Shown here: positions 35,610-46,596 of the stretch, piece by piece | Layout of the letters: each line of letters starts with the position of its first letter | Numbering within the stretch: position 1 is the stretch's first letter | NCBI RefSeq assembly: GCF_000730565.1 | Contig: NZ_BBIQ01000002.1 | Coordinates: 248,001 to 312,000 of the forward strand | Origin: Pseudomonas fulva NBRC 16637 = DSM 17717 | Lineage (GTDB): Bacteria; Pseudomonadota; Gammaproteobacteria; Pseudomonadales; Pseudomonadaceae | DNA: 64,000 bases | Reading direction: 5' to 3' | Program-made: the position numbers and the translations under genes | Notes under the pieces: model-generated | The model's database searches: none | Seen by the model: only the letters and a program-made list of their open reading frames with translations | What the model was told of the DNA's origin: nothing

Positions 35610-37727
35610 ATGTATCGATTGGTCTTACGCGTTACCTCTTCCACGCACCTCGCCCTGCTGTTTGTCGGTGGTGTCACTTCTCATAATCAAGCCTGGGCCG
35701 ACCCGGCAACCGCGATCGTTATCGATCCGATGGTTGTCACGGGTGCCTACGCGCCTACCAGCAGCTTCGATCTGCCGTTCTCGGTGGACACGGTCGACCT
35801 GTCCAATGGCACCGATGGACAACTTGGCGTCAACTTGTCAGAGGTGCTGACGAAGGTCCCTGGCCTAGTGGTGCAGAATCGCCAGAACTATGCCCAGGAC
35901 CTGCAGATATCATCCCGCGGGTTTGGTGCTCGCTCTGCATTTGGCGTGCGCGGTATCAAGCTGCTCAGCGATGGTATCCCAGCCAGCACCCCGGATGGAC
36001 AGGGCCAGGCAGCCACGCTGAACCTGGATGTGGCCGACCGTATCGAGGTGCTGCGCGGCCCGGCCGCTACGCTTTATGGCAGCAACGCTGGCGGTGTTAT
36101 CCAGATGTTCAGCCGTGACGGGGTGGGGCCGGCTCGCCTGGGTGTCGAAACCACCTTTGGCAGCGATGGCTTCAGCAAGCATCACCTGTCGGCACAGGGG
36201 GACAACGAGATTGGGGGTTTCGTGCTGGACGCTTCGCGCATGGACACCAATGGGTATCGCGACCATAGCGCGGCCAAGCGCGATCAGACGTTCGCCAAGG
36301 TGCACATCAGGCCAGATACCGATTCACGCCTGGCGCTGATCTACAGCAGCCTGGAACAGAACAACACGCAAGACCCGCTGGGTCAGCTTTGGTCCAGCTA
36401 CAAGTACGACCCACGTTCGGTCGCCGATGGCGCAAGGGATTACAACACGCGCAAGAGCATCGATCACCAACAGGTGGGCATGAACTACGAGCGCTACGTT
36501 GGCGACGCTACCCTTCAGTTCAATCTCTACGCAGGGCGTCGGAGCGTGGTGCAGTACCTGTCGATTCCTCGGCAGGTCGCCTCCAACAGCCAGCGCGGTG
36601 GCGGTGTGGTGGATTTTGACCGCGAGTTTCACGGCGGTACGCTGCGCTGGATTCAGCCGGTACCGGCCGTTCCCGGCCATTTCACGTTCACCGTGGGTGC
36701 CGACTACGACCAGAGCACGGATGACCGTCGGGGCTTCCAGAACTTCCGTGGCGACCAACTGGGGGTCAAGGGCGAACTCAAGCGTGACGAGAAAGACGTC
36801 GCGACCAGTCTGGACCCCTATGTGCAGGCGCACTGGGAAATCGGTAACTGGACCAGCCAGCTGGGTGTGCGCTACAGCACCATGAAGATGAAGGTCGATG
36901 ACCACTACCTGGAAAACGGTGACGCCAGCGGTGCCAAGCGCTATCAGCAGGCCAACCCGACGCTGTCGGTGATGTACGCCTTCACGCCTGATCTGCGTGG
37001 CTATGCCAGCGTAGGAAAGGGCTTCGAAACGCCTACACAGGCTGAAATGGCCTATGCGCCAGGCTTGCAGGAAAGTTTCAACTTCGGGCTGGACCCGGCC
37101 ACCAGCAAGCAATATGAGCTAGGAGTGAAATATCGCCTGGGCGCGGCCACGCGGCTGAATGCTGCCCTGTTCGAGATCCGCACGGATAAAGAAATCGTGG
37201 TCGATAATTCCACTAACGGCCGCACCAGCTATCACAACGCCGGGCAGACCGTGCGCCGTGGTTTTGAAGCCAGCATGCAGAGCGATTTTGCCGAGCACTG
37301 GCAGACCACCTGGGTGTTCACCCATACCGACGCTCGCTACGCCGATGACTTCAAGCAAGGCGGACAAGTCATCGACAGTGGCAATCGCTTGCCGGGCGTG
37401 CCGCGAGACAATCTGTATGCAGAAGTGGTGTGGAAACCGACCGCTTCGGTCAGCATGGGGTTCGAGGGGCAGTACCGTAGCAAGGTATTCGTCGAGGACA
37501 GCAACCAGCAGAAAGCTGCGCCTGCCTATGCTGTGTTCAACTGGCGCACGCGCTTCGAGCAGCAGGTCGGCCCCTGGACTTTCCATCAGCTGGTGCGTCT
37601 GGACAACGTGTTCGACCGTCAATACGTGGGTTCGGTGATTGTCGGTGACAGCAATAAACGCTACTACGAGGCAGCCCCAGGGCGTTCGTGGTACGCCGGT
37701 GCTGGCCTGGAATATCAGTTCAAGTAG
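35610..37727 (+). CDS. pqqU: TonB-dependent outer-membrane receptor, PqqU/YncD-like
   Basis: 705 residues: signal peptide ending near AWA, TonB box region IDPMVVTGA, plug domain (VNLSEVLTKVPGLVVQNRQNYAQDLQ, RGFGARSAFGVRGIKLLSDGIPA, PDGQGQ, VLRGPAATLYGSNAGGVI) and a 22-strand barrel ending VDxxxxDRQYVGSVIV...RYYEAAPGRSWYAGAGLEYQFK. These segments closely follow E. coli YncD, recently named PqqU because it imports pyrroloquinoline quinone. A PQQ role here is by homology. The start at 35610 gives a usable signal peptide; 35553 is longer and less likely. Confidence 0.82.
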   Translation: MYRLVLRVTSSTHLALLFVGGVTSHNQAWADPATAIVIDPMVVTGAYAPTSSFDLPFSVDTVDLSNGTDGQLGVNLSEVLTKVPGLVVQNRQNYAQDLQISSRGFGARSAFGVRGIKLLSDGIPASTPDGQGQAATLNLDVADRIEVLRGPAATLYGSNAGGVIQMFSRDGVGPARLGVETTFGSDGFSKHHLSAQGDNEIGGFVLDASRMDTNGYRDHSAAKRDQTFAKVHIRPDTDSRLALIYSSLEQNNTQDPLGQLWSSYKYDPRSVADGARDYNTRKSIDHQQVGMNYERYVGDATLQFNLYAGRRSVVQYLSIPRQVASNSQRGGGVVDFDREFHGGTLRWIQPVPAVPGHFTFTVGADYDQSTDDRRGFQNFRGDQLGVKGELKRDEKDVATSLDPYVQAHWEIGNWTSQLGVRYSTMKMKVDDHYLENGDASGAKRYQQANPTLSVMYAFTPDLRGYASVGKGFETPTQAEMAYAPGLQESFNFGLDPATSKQYELGVKYRLGAATRLNAALFEIRTDKEIVVDNSTNGRTSYHNAGQTVRRGFEASMQSDFAEHWQTTWVFTHTDARYADDFKQGGQVIDSGNRLPGVPRDNLYAEVVWKPTASVSMGFEGQYRSKVFVEDSNQQKAAPAYAVFNWRTRFEQQVGPWTFHQLVRLDNVFDRQYVGSVIVGDSNKRYYEAAPGRSWYAGAGLEYQFK

Positions 37728-37736
37728 TGGGCTGGT

Positions 37737-37767
37737 AACGCTGGAGCCAGTGATCGGCTCCAGCGTT
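37737..37767. terminator. Bidirectional hairpin between pqqU and ansB
   Basis: AACGCTGGAGCC-AGTGATC-GGCTCCAGCGTT: perfect 12-bp stem between the convergent stops; ATT follows on the plus strand. Confidence 0.75.
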
Positions 37768-37774
37768 ATTGGGA

Positions 37775-39238
<1,464 letters not shown>

Positions 39239-40198
39239 ATGAAACTGCCTTTCCCAGGCCGCTTGTTGGCCGCCGCTGTTCTTTCTTCTTTGACCATGGC
39301 CCTGCCACTGTCTGCTGCTCATGCCGAAGACAAACCCAAGGTGGCGCTGGTCATGAAGTCATTGGCCAATGAGTTTTTCCGCACCATGGAAGACGGCGCC
39401 AAGGCCTACCAGAAAACCCATGCAGACGAATTCGACCTGGTTGCCAACGGCATCAAGAATGAGACCGACACGGGCGAGCAGATCCGCATCGTCGAGCAGA
39501 TGGTCAACGCCGGTGCCAAGGCGCTGGTGATCGCGCCGGCCGACTCCAAGGCATTGGTCTCAGCTGTGAAAAAGGCGATGGACCAGGGGGTGGTGGTGAT
39601 CAACATCGACAACCGCCTTGACCCTGAACTGCTCAAGAGCAAAGGCATCAGCGTACCGTTCGTAGGCCCTGACAACCGCAAAGGCGCACGCCTGGTGGGC
39701 GAGTACCTGGCCAAGGAAAAACTCAAGGCGGGCGATCAGGTGGGCATCATCGAAGGCGTGCCGACCACGACCAATGCCCAGCAGCGTACCGCAGGCTTCA
39801 AGGATGCGATGGACGCTGCGCAAATCAAGATCGTCTCTACACAGAGCGGCAACTGGGAAATCGACAAGGGTAATGCCGTCGCTGCGTCCATGCTCAACGA
39901 ATACCCTGAGCTCAAGGCATTGCTGGCGGGCAACGATAGCATGGCCTTGGGTGCAGTCTCGGCGGTACGAGCCGCTGGCAAGGCTGGCCAGGTGCAGGTT
40001 GTCGGTTACGACAACATCAATGCCATCAAGCCCATGATTGCCGATGGCCGCGTACTGGCAACGCTTGACCAGGCAGCTAGCCAGCAGGCTGTGTTCGGTA
40101 TCCAGGCCGCGCTGAAAATGGTCAAGGGCGAGAAGCCCGATGTGGATGCCGATAACTTCATCCAGACCCCGGTCGAACTGATCACGAAGAAGCCTTGA
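39239..40198 (+). CDS. rbsB: Ribose-binding periplasmic protein RbsB
   Basis: 319 residues: signal peptide (to AHA, about residue 29), then a type I periplasmic binding fold (KVALVMKSLANEFFRTMEDGAKA, VIAPADSKALVSAVKKAMDQGVVVINIDNRLD, AGNDSMALGAVSAV, GYDNINAIKPMI). It hands ribose to RbsAC. First gene of the operon rbsB-A-C-R-K-D-nucleoside hydrolase, behind the RbsR operator. Relatives can bind other sugars, but the full rbs operon supports ribose. Confidence 0.93.
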   Translation: MKLPFPGRLLAAAVLSSLTMALPLSAAHAEDKPKVALVMKSLANEFFRTMEDGAKAYQKTHADEFDLVANGIKNETDTGEQIRIVEQMVNAGAKALVIAPADSKALVSAVKKAMDQGVVVINIDNRLDPELLKSKGISVPFVGPDNRKGARLVGEYLAKEKLKAGDQVGIIEGVPTTTNAQQRTAGFKDAMDAAQIKIVSTQSGNWEIDKGNAVAASMLNEYPELKALLAGNDSMALGAVSAVRAAGKAGQVQVVGYDNINAIKPMIADGRVLATLDQAASQQAVFGIQAALKMVKGEKPDVDADNFIQTPVELITKKP

Positions 40199-40218
40199 TG
40201 CTGCCAGGAGACACGGCG

Positions 40219-41772
40219 ATGTCCGCATCGGTCTATGACGTGGTCCTGACTGCCCGCGGCCTCGGCAAGACGTACGCCCAGCCAGTGCTGGGCGAGGTGA
40301 GCCTGGAGCTGCGTGCTGGTGAGGTACTGGCCTTGACCGGCGAGAACGGCGCCGGCAAGAGCACCTTGTCCAAGTTGTTCAGCGGCCTGGAAACCCCCAC
40401 TGCCGGGCACATGCTGTACCGTGGGCAGGCATATGCGCCGGTCAGTCGCAGCGAGGCCGAGCGCCTCGGCGTGCGCATGGTGATGCAGGAACTGAACCTG
40501 TTACCCACCCTGACCGTCGCAGAAAACCTGTTTCTGGACAACCTACCCAGCCGCTTCGGTTGGATCAGCCAGAAGCGCTTGCGCCAGATGGCTGTCGATG
40601 CCATGGCCCAGGTCGGGCTCGAGGCGATTGACCCCGATACACCGGTCGGAGAATTGGGCATCGGTCACCAGCAAATGGTCGAGATTGCCCGCAACCTGAT
40701 CGGAGACTGCCACGTGCTGATCTTCGATGAGCCCACCGCCATGTTGACCGCCCGCGAGGTCGAGTTGCTGTTCACCCAGATCGAGCGCTTGCGCGCCCGG
40801 GGGGTGGCCATCGTTTATATCTCCCACCGGCTCGAAGAACTGCAGCGCGTCGCGCAACGCATCGTCGTGCTGCGCGACGGCAGGCTGGTATGCGACGAGC
40901 CGATCCAGCGCTACAGCAGCGCCGAGTTGGTCAACCTGATGGTTGGGCGTGAGCTGGGAGAACACATCGACCTGGGCCGCCGCTCCATCGGTGGTCCATT
41001 GCTCAGGGTGGACAAGCTCAGCCGGGGTGAGAAGGTGCGTGAGGTGTCCTTCGAAGTCCGTGCAGGGGAAATCTTCGGTATCTCCGGGCTGATCGGCGCG
41101 GGTCGTACCGAGCTTCTGCGGTTGATCTACGGCGCCGACCGCGCTGACAGCGGTAGCATCGCCCTTGGCCAGCCGCCGCTGCCTGTCACCATCGATTCGC
41201 CGAAGTCCGCCGTCAGCGCGGGTATTGCCCTGATCACTGAAGATCGCAAGGGCGAAGGCCTGTTGTTGAGCCAGTCGATCAGCGCCAACATCGCCCTGGG
41301 CAACCTGGGTGCTGTGTCGCGGGCCGGTGTCCTGGACCGCGGAGCCGAACGCGAACTGGCCGAGCGGCAAATACAGGCCATGCGCATTCGCAGTGCCGGC
41401 GCCGATCAGGTCGTTGGCGAGCTGTCGGGTGGTAATCAGCAGAAGGTGGTGATCGGCCGCTGGCTTGAGCGCGATTGCCAGGTCTTGCTGTTCGACGAGC
41501 CCACGCGCGGCATCGACGTCGGTGCCAAGTTCGATATCTACGGGTTGCTCGCCGAACTCGCGCGGCAGGGCAAGGCTTTGGTCGTGGTCTCCAGCGACCT
41601 GCGCGAGTTGATGCTGATCTGCGACCGCATCGCGGTCCTGTCTGCCGGTCGCTTGATCGACACCTTCGAACGTGACCACTGGACCCAGGACCAGTTGCTG
41701 GCGGCAGCCTTCGCCGGCTATCAGAAACGTGACGCACTGCTGCACCCTGCAGCCCCCAGGATGGACGCATGA
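40219..41772 (+). CDS. rbsA: Ribose ABC transporter ATP-binding protein RbsA
   Basis: 517 residues with two fused ABC domains. The first has Walker A GENGAGKST, a degenerate signature (LGIGHQQMVEIARNL) and Walker B VLIFDEPTA. The second has a degenerate P-loop (GLIGAGRTE) but a full signature LSGGNQQKVVIGRWL and Walker B VLLFDEPTRGIDVGAK, as usual for RbsA/MglA. The ATG at 40219 is chosen for AGGAG at 8-base spacing; earlier codons at 40195/40198 overlap rbsB. Its end overlaps rbsC by four bases. Confidence 0.94.
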   Translation: MSASVYDVVLTARGLGKTYAQPVLGEVSLELRAGEVLALTGENGAGKSTLSKLFSGLETPTAGHMLYRGQAYAPVSRSEAERLGVRMVMQELNLLPTLTVAENLFLDNLPSRFGWISQKRLRQMAVDAMAQVGLEAIDPDTPVGELGIGHQQMVEIARNLIGDCHVLIFDEPTAMLTAREVELLFTQIERLRARGVAIVYISHRLEELQRVAQRIVVLRDGRLVCDEPIQRYSSAELVNLMVGRELGEHIDLGRRSIGGPLLRVDKLSRGEKVREVSFEVRAGEIFGISGLIGAGRTELLRLIYGADRADSGSIALGQPPLPVTIDSPKSAVSAGIALITEDRKGEGLLLSQSISANIALGNLGAVSRAGVLDRGAERELAERQIQAMRIRSAGADQVVGELSGGNQQKVVIGRWLERDCQVLLFDEPTRGIDVGAKFDIYGLLAELARQGKALVVVSSDLRELMLICDRIAVLSAGRLIDTFERDHWTQDQLLAAAFAGYQKRDALLHPAAPRMDA

Positions 41773-42764
41773 AAACCACACCGCTCGAAAACCAAAGCGC
41801 TGCCCCGGCACGCCGCAGCGGCACCTACCTGGGCCTTGGTACTTACCTGGGCCTGGCCGGCGCTTTGCTGGCGATGATCGTGCTGTTCTCGATGCTGAGC
41901 AGCCATTTCTGGTCATACAGTACCTTCAGTACCCTGGCCAACCAGATACCTGACCTGATGGTATTGGCCGTGGGTATGACATTCGTGCTGATCATCGGCG
42001 GCATCGATTTGTCGGTCGGTTCGGTGCTGGCCCTGGCCGCATCGACTGTAAGCGTGGCGATCCTTGGCTGGGGCTGGAGCATCGTGCCGGCTGCACTGCT
42101 GGGCATGGCGGTAGCCGCATTGGCTGGCAGCGTTACCGGCGTCGTCACCGTGGCCTGGCGTATCCCTTCGTTCATCGTCTCGCTGGGGGTGCTGGAAATG
42201 GCTCGCGGCCTGGCCTACCAGTTCACCGATTCGCGCACGGCCTACATTGGTGATGCCTATGCCTGGTTTTCCAACCCGATAGCCTTCGGGATATCGCCCG
42301 CGTTCATCATCGCCTTGCTGGTGATCGTGATCGCTCACCTGGTACTCACCCGTACCATATTCGGGCGCTACCTGATCGGGATCGGCACCAACGAAGAGGC
42401 TGTGCGCCTGGCCGGTATCGACCCGCGTCCCTACAAGGTGCTGGTCTTCGCCCTGATGGGGCTGCTGGCTGGCCTGGCTGCGTTGTTTCAGGTGTCGCGC
42501 CTGGAAGCAGCCGACCCCAACGCGGGCTCCGGCCTGGAGTTGCAGGTGATTGCCGCTGTCGTGATCGGCGGTACCAGCCTGATGGGTGGGCGTGGCTCAG
42601 TCATCAGCACCTTTTTTGGCGTGCTCATCATTTCGGTGCTGGCGGCAGGCCTTGCGCAGATCGGGGCCAGTGAGCCGACCAAGCGCATCATTACCGGGGC
42701 TGTGATCGTTATTGCCGTGGTGCTCGACACTTATCGCAGCCGGCGCGCAGCCCGGCGGAACTGA
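41769..42764 (+). CDS. rbsC: Ribose ABC transporter permease RbsC
   Basis: 331 residues, eight to ten membrane helices. Family segments: MTFVLIIGGIDLSVGSVLALA, the cytoplasmic loop NEEAVRLAGIDPRPYKVLVFALMG, and QVIAAVVIGGTSLMGGRGSVISTFFG. It forms the inner-membrane ribose channel energised by RbsA. Start ATGA overlaps the rbsA stop. Confidence 0.94.
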   Translation: MKTTPLENQSAAPARRSGTYLGLGTYLGLAGALLAMIVLFSMLSSHFWSYSTFSTLANQIPDLMVLAVGMTFVLIIGGIDLSVGSVLALAASTVSVAILGWGWSIVPAALLGMAVAALAGSVTGVVTVAWRIPSFIVSLGVLEMARGLAYQFTDSRTAYIGDAYAWFSNPIAFGISPAFIIALLVIVIAHLVLTRTIFGRYLIGIGTNEEAVRLAGIDPRPYKVLVFALMGLLAGLAALFQVSRLEAADPNAGSGLELQVIAAVVIGGTSLMGGRGSVISTFFGVLIISVLAAGLAQIGASEPTKRIITGAVIVIAVVLDTYRSRRAARRN

Positions 42765-42767
42765 ACC

Positions 42768-43790
42768 ATGGCAACCATCAAAGACGTCGCGGCGCTGGCG
42801 GGGATTTCTTACACCACAGTGTCCCATGTGTTGAATAAAACGCGACCGGTGAGCGAGCCTGTCCGGCTCAAAGTCGAGGCCGCCATTCGGGAACTGGACT
42901 ACGTGCCCAGCGCCGTCGCGCGGTCGTTGAAGGCGCGCAGCACGGCCACCATCGGCTTGCTCGTGCCCAACAGCGTCAACCCTTACTTCGCCGAGCTGGC
43001 CCGAGGTATTGAAGACGCCTGCGAGCGCAATGGCTACTGCGTGATCCTGTGCAATTCCGACGACGATCCCCAAAAACAGCGCAACTACCTGCGCGTGCTG
43101 CTCGAAAAGCGCATCGATGGGCTGGTGGTCGGGTCGGTAGGGCAGGATGACGACTTGTTGCAAAGCCTTGCAGGGGTTCGCACACCCATGGTCATCGTGG
43201 ACCGGGAGCTCGAAGGCGTCGACGCCGACCTGGTGCGCATCGATCACGAGCTGGGCGCCTACCTGGCTACGCGCCATCTATTGGAGCTTGGCCATCGGGA
43301 TATTGCCTACATCGGTGGGCCAGCAGAAACCGGGGTGACGCAGATGCGCCTGCGCGGCTTTCGTCGGGCCTTGGCCGAGGCGGGCGTTACCGTGGCCGCT
43401 GAGCGTGTGCGCCACTGCGACTTCACGAGCCCCGGCGGCCACGCTGCAGCTGCCGAGCTGTTGGCAGGGGCGCGGCCGACGGCCATCTTCGCGGGCAACG
43501 ACATGATCGGCTTCGGCGTATTGCGCGCAGCGGCCGAGCGCCACATTGACGTGCCGGGTGCGCTGTCGGTCATCGGCTTCGATGACATCGAGCTGAGCCG
43601 CTACGTCTACCCACCTTTGACCACAGTGGGGCAGTCGATCCGCGAGCTTGGCGAGAGCGCTGCGGCACTGCTGCTGGCGCGTATCGCTCAGCCCTGCAAC
43701 AGCGCATCGCAGCAGCGCATCGTCACCCCGCGCATCGTTCTGCGCGAGTCCACCGGGCCGCGCCCGGACCTGTTCAACGATTACCGCTAA
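42768..43790 (+). CDS. rbsR: Ribose operon repressor RbsR (LacI family)
   Basis: 340 residues. N-terminal LacI HTH and hinge (MATIKDVAALAGISYTTVSHVLNKTRPVSEPVRLKVEAAIRELDYVPSAVARSLK), then a periplasmic-binding-like effector domain (GLLVPNSVNPYFAELARGIEDAC, GLVVGSVGQDD, GDIAYIGGPAET-type segment, FAGNDMIGFGVLRAA). It lies in mid-operon, 3 bases after rbsC. It probably represses the operon at the palindrome 39191 and releases with ribose or ribose-phosphate. Confidence 0.93.
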   Translation: MATIKDVAALAGISYTTVSHVLNKTRPVSEPVRLKVEAAIRELDYVPSAVARSLKARSTATIGLLVPNSVNPYFAELARGIEDACERNGYCVILCNSDDDPQKQRNYLRVLLEKRIDGLVVGSVGQDDDLLQSLAGVRTPMVIVDRELEGVDADLVRIDHELGAYLATRHLLELGHRDIAYIGGPAETGVTQMRLRGFRRALAEAGVTVAAERVRHCDFTSPGGHAAAAELLAGARPTAIFAGNDMIGFGVLRAAAERHIDVPGALSVIGFDDIELSRYVYPPLTTVGQSIRELGESAAALLLARIAQPCNSASQQRIVTPRIVLRESTGPRPDLFNDYR

Positions 43791-43799
43791 GGAAACAAC

Positions 43800-44708
43800 A
43801 TGAGTGCCAAGGTCGTGGTAGTCGGCAGCCTCAACATGGACCTGGTGGCGCGCGCCCAACGCTTGCCACGGCCTGGCGAGACACTGGCCGGCGATACCTT
43901 CTTCACCGCCGCCGGAGGCAAGGGGGCCAACCAGGCCGTGGCGGTCGCGCGGCTGGGCGCCAGCGCGGCAATGATTGGCTGCGTAGGCGATGACGCCTAC
44001 GGCCCGCAATTGCGCAATGCCCTGAAAGTAGAAGGCATTGACTGCCAGGGCGTGGTCACCTGCACCGGCGTGTCCACAGGGGTGGCGATGATCACCGTGG
44101 ATGCGGCCAGCCAGAACTGCATCGTGATCGTGCCTGGGGGCAACGGGTTGCTGGTGCCAGACGCCGTAGCGCGCTTCGACGGCCTGCTGCAGGCGGCGCA
44201 GGTGATCATCTGCCAACTTGAAGTGCCATTGGCTACCGTGGCCTGGACGTTGGCCAGGGGTCGTCAGCTCGGCAAGCGGGTGATACTCAATCCGGCGCCG
44301 GCAACGGGGCCGCTGCCCGCCGAATGGTTCAGCCATGTCGATTACCTGACGCCCAACGAAAGCGAGGCCGAGGCGCTGACCGGTGTTGCTGTGCACGATC
44401 AGGCCAGCGCTTTATTGGCGGGCGCGCGCCTGCTGGCGCTGGGAGCTGGCAAGGTGATCATCACCCTCGGCGCACAAGGTGCCTTGTTGGTCACGCCCGC
44501 TGGCCACCAGCATTATCCAGCACCCGTGGTGCAAGCCTTGGACACCACTGCCGCAGGGGACACCTTCATCGGAGGCTTTGCGGCGGGGCTGGTGCAGGGC
44601 CTGGAGGAGGGCGAGGCAATCCGCTTCGGGCAACGGGCTGCTGCCCTGTCGGTGACCCGCGCCGGCGCGCAACCTTCCATTCCCAGGCTCGCGGAGCTAC
44701 TGCCATGA
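43800..44708 (+). CDS. rbsK: Ribokinase RbsK
   Basis: 302 residues of the PfkB family. Ribose-binding N-terminus [40 protein letters not shown], and the C-terminal anion hole with catalytic Asp [19 protein letters not shown]. It phosphorylates imported ribose to ribose-5-phosphate. It overlaps rbsD by four bases (ATGA). Confidence 0.95.
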   Translation: MSAKVVVVGSLNMDLVARAQRLPRPGETLAGDTFFTAAGGKGANQAVAVARLGASAAMIGCVGDDAYGPQLRNALKVEGIDCQGVVTCTGVSTGVAMITVDAASQNCIVIVPGGNGLLVPDAVARFDGLLQAAQVIICQLEVPLATVAWTLARGRQLGKRVILNPAPATGPLPAEWFSHVDYLTPNESEAEALTGVAVHDQASALLAGARLLALGAGKVIITLGAQGALLVTPAGHQHYPAPVVQALDTTAAGDTFIGGFAAGLVQGLEEGEAIRFGQRAAALSVTRAGAQPSIPRLAELLP

Positions 44709-45103
44709 AGAAGACTCCCTTGCTGAACATTGCACTGTCCCGGACCATTGCCAGCATGGGCCATGGCGACATCCTGATCATCGGCGATGCCGGGTTACCC
44801 GTACCGCCCGGCGTCGAGCTGATCGACTTGGCCGTCACCCCGGGGCTGCCTGATTTCGCCAGTGTGCTGCGTTGTGTGCTGAGCGAACTGCAGGTCGAGC
44901 GTCACCTGTTGGCCGAAGAAATACAAACCGTGGCGCCGCCGGCTTTTGCAGAAATCGAGCGCCTGAAGGGCACGCTGGGCGAGCGTGAATACATGCCCCA
45001 TGAAGCATTCAAGCTACTGTCGCGTAAGGCGCGGGCCATGGTACGCACGGGTGAGTGCCAGCCCTACAGCAATATCGCCCTGGTGTCTGGCGTAACGTTC
45101 TGA
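44705..45103 (+). CDS. rbsD: D-ribose pyranase RbsD
   Basis: 132 residues: [22 protein letters not shown] with the catalytic His, [26 protein letters not shown], and the C-terminal [17 protein letters not shown]. The protein converts beta-pyranose to furanose ribose so that RbsK can use it. Start overlaps the rbsK stop. A different open frame across the gene from 44324 is a shadow. Confidence 0.94.
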   Translation: MKKTPLLNIALSRTIASMGHGDILIIGDAGLPVPPGVELIDLAVTPGLPDFASVLRCVLSELQVERHLLAEEIQTVAPPAFAEIERLKGTLGEREYMPHEAFKLLSRKARAMVRTGECQPYSNIALVSGVTF

Positions 45104-45152
45104 CACTGACGGTTTCCTACTCGTTATCCACTGGCAACAGGAGTGCCTCGTC

Positions 45153-46154
45153 ATGCTAAAACCCCTGCTTCAAGGACTCGCTTTCATGGCCGCAGCGTCT
45201 GCCGTACAAGCGGCACCCATCGACTTGATCATCGACACCGATCCGGGGGCTGACGATCTGGTTGCACTCTTTCTGGCCATGGCTTCGCCTGATGAGCTTA
45301 AGATTCGTGCCATCACGACAGTTGCCGGCAACGTGCGTCTGAAGAAGACCGCCCGTAACGCCCGTCTTGCCCGCGAATGGGCAGGCCGTGAGGATATTCC
45401 GGTGTACGCCGGTGCGGGTCGCCCCTTGGTGCGCGCCCCCATTTACGCGGCCGAAGTGCATGGTGAAGAAGGTGTCACCGGGGTAGAGGTACATGAACCC
45501 AAGCAGCCTTTGGCGAGCGGCAACGCTGTTCAGTACCTGGTCGACACGCTAGATACCGCCCCGCCACACAGCGTGACGCTGGCCATGCTTGGGCCACAGA
45601 CCAACCTGGCGCTGGCCTTGATCCAGCGCCCGGAGATCGCCAAGGGCATCAAGGAAGTGGTGGTGATGGGCGGGGCTCATTTCAACGGTGGCAATATCAC
45701 ACCTGCGGCCGAGTTCAACCTGTATGCCGACCCACACGCGGCTGCCGTGGTACTGGCAAGTGGCGTACCGTTGACCTACCTGCCCCTGGACGTTACCCAC
45801 AAGCTGCTGACCAGCGACGCACGGCTCAAGCAACTGGCCGGCGTCAACACACAGGCCAGCAAGCGTGTGGTGGACATCCTCAATGCCTACATCACCCATG
45901 ACATGGCGTTATACGGAATGCCCGGTGGCCCGGTGCATGACGCCAGCGTCATCGCCTATCTGCTCAAACCCCACCAGTTCAGCGGCCGGCGGATCCACAT
46001 GACGATCGACACCCGCGAGGGGCCGACCTTCGGCCAGACAGTGGCAGACTGGTACGGGGTGCTCAAGCAACCGGCCAATGTCATGTGGGTAGAGGAGGGG
46101 GATGCCCAGGGGCTGTTCGACCTGCTTAGCGAGCGGCTGGCGCGTTTGAAGTAG
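45153..46154 (+). CDS. Secreted nucleoside hydrolase (IunH family)
   Basis: 333 residues with a Sec signal peptide (MLKPLLQGLAFMAAASAVQA, cleavage about residue 20). The calcium- and ribose-binding motif DTDPGADD is at residues 28-35; other family elements are VMGGAHFNGGNITPAAEFNLYADPHAA and the late HDASVIAYLL. It should split nucleosides to base and ribose in the periplasm. It lies 49 bases after rbsD, so it is probably the last gene of the ribose operon, giving substrate to RbsB. Base preference cannot be read from sequence. Confidence 0.9.
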   Translation: MLKPLLQGLAFMAAASAVQAAPIDLIIDTDPGADDLVALFLAMASPDELKIRAITTVAGNVRLKKTARNARLAREWAGREDIPVYAGAGRPLVRAPIYAAEVHGEEGVTGVEVHEPKQPLASGNAVQYLVDTLDTAPPHSVTLAMLGPQTNLALALIQRPEIAKGIKEVVVMGGAHFNGGNITPAAEFNLYADPHAAAVVLASGVPLTYLPLDVTHKLLTSDARLKQLAGVNTQASKRVVDILNAYITHDMALYGMPGGPVHDASVIAYLLKPHQFSGRRIHMTIDTREGPTFGQTVADWYGVLKQPANVMWVEEGDAQGLFDLLSERLARLK

Positions 46155-46338
46155 CAAGGCGTGGCGCATACCGTTCGACCACCTGGTCGATGAAGCCGCG
46201 CGCTGCCTCTGCGCCGCGGTCGCGTACCAGGAGGTCGATGGCGATGAGCAGCAACTCCTCCGGGGTGCTGGGGCTATAGGCGCTTTGCCCCTCCGCCCAT
46301 TTGACCTTGATGTCGGCATCGATGCTGTGGGTGCTCAT
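46126..46338 (-). CDS. Conserved hypothetical protein (70 aa)
   Basis: 70 residues: MSTHSIDADIKVKWAEGQSAYSPSTPEELLLIAIDLLVRDRG, AEAARGFIDQVVERYAPR, helical and acidic in the middle. The ATG at 46338 has GAGAGC upstream. Its 3' end overlaps the end of the convergent nucleoside hydrolase gene by 29 bases. No motif is recognised; similar proteins occur in pseudomonads. Confidence 0.65.
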   Translation of the reverse strand: MSTHSIDADIKVKWAEGQSAYSPSTPEELLLIAIDLLVRDRGAEAARGFIDQVVERYAPRLATSNAPAAR

Positions 46339-46596
46339 GAAAAGCTCTCGCTTGCGGCGCGGGATGAAAGAACGAACGTCCAAACCTGGCATTCGTAGCA
46401 GGCACTATGCCTTCACTTCTTAAAGTAAATCATGACTTTGCAGGCCAAACCAAGCGGCGTGTGGGCCGGGCGGTAAAATTCGGTCACGATTGTGTCCCCC
46501 ATCAGCCGCCCTGATGGTGCAGACTTGGCCAGTTTTGCAACGAATTTAAGGTGAGGCTGTCGGATCAGGCAGTTCCCAAATGATCTAGGAGGCTTC

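Noticed and set aside
40543..41916. 457-codon open frame antisense to rbsA
   Set aside because: Antisense shadow of the ABC ATPase gene.
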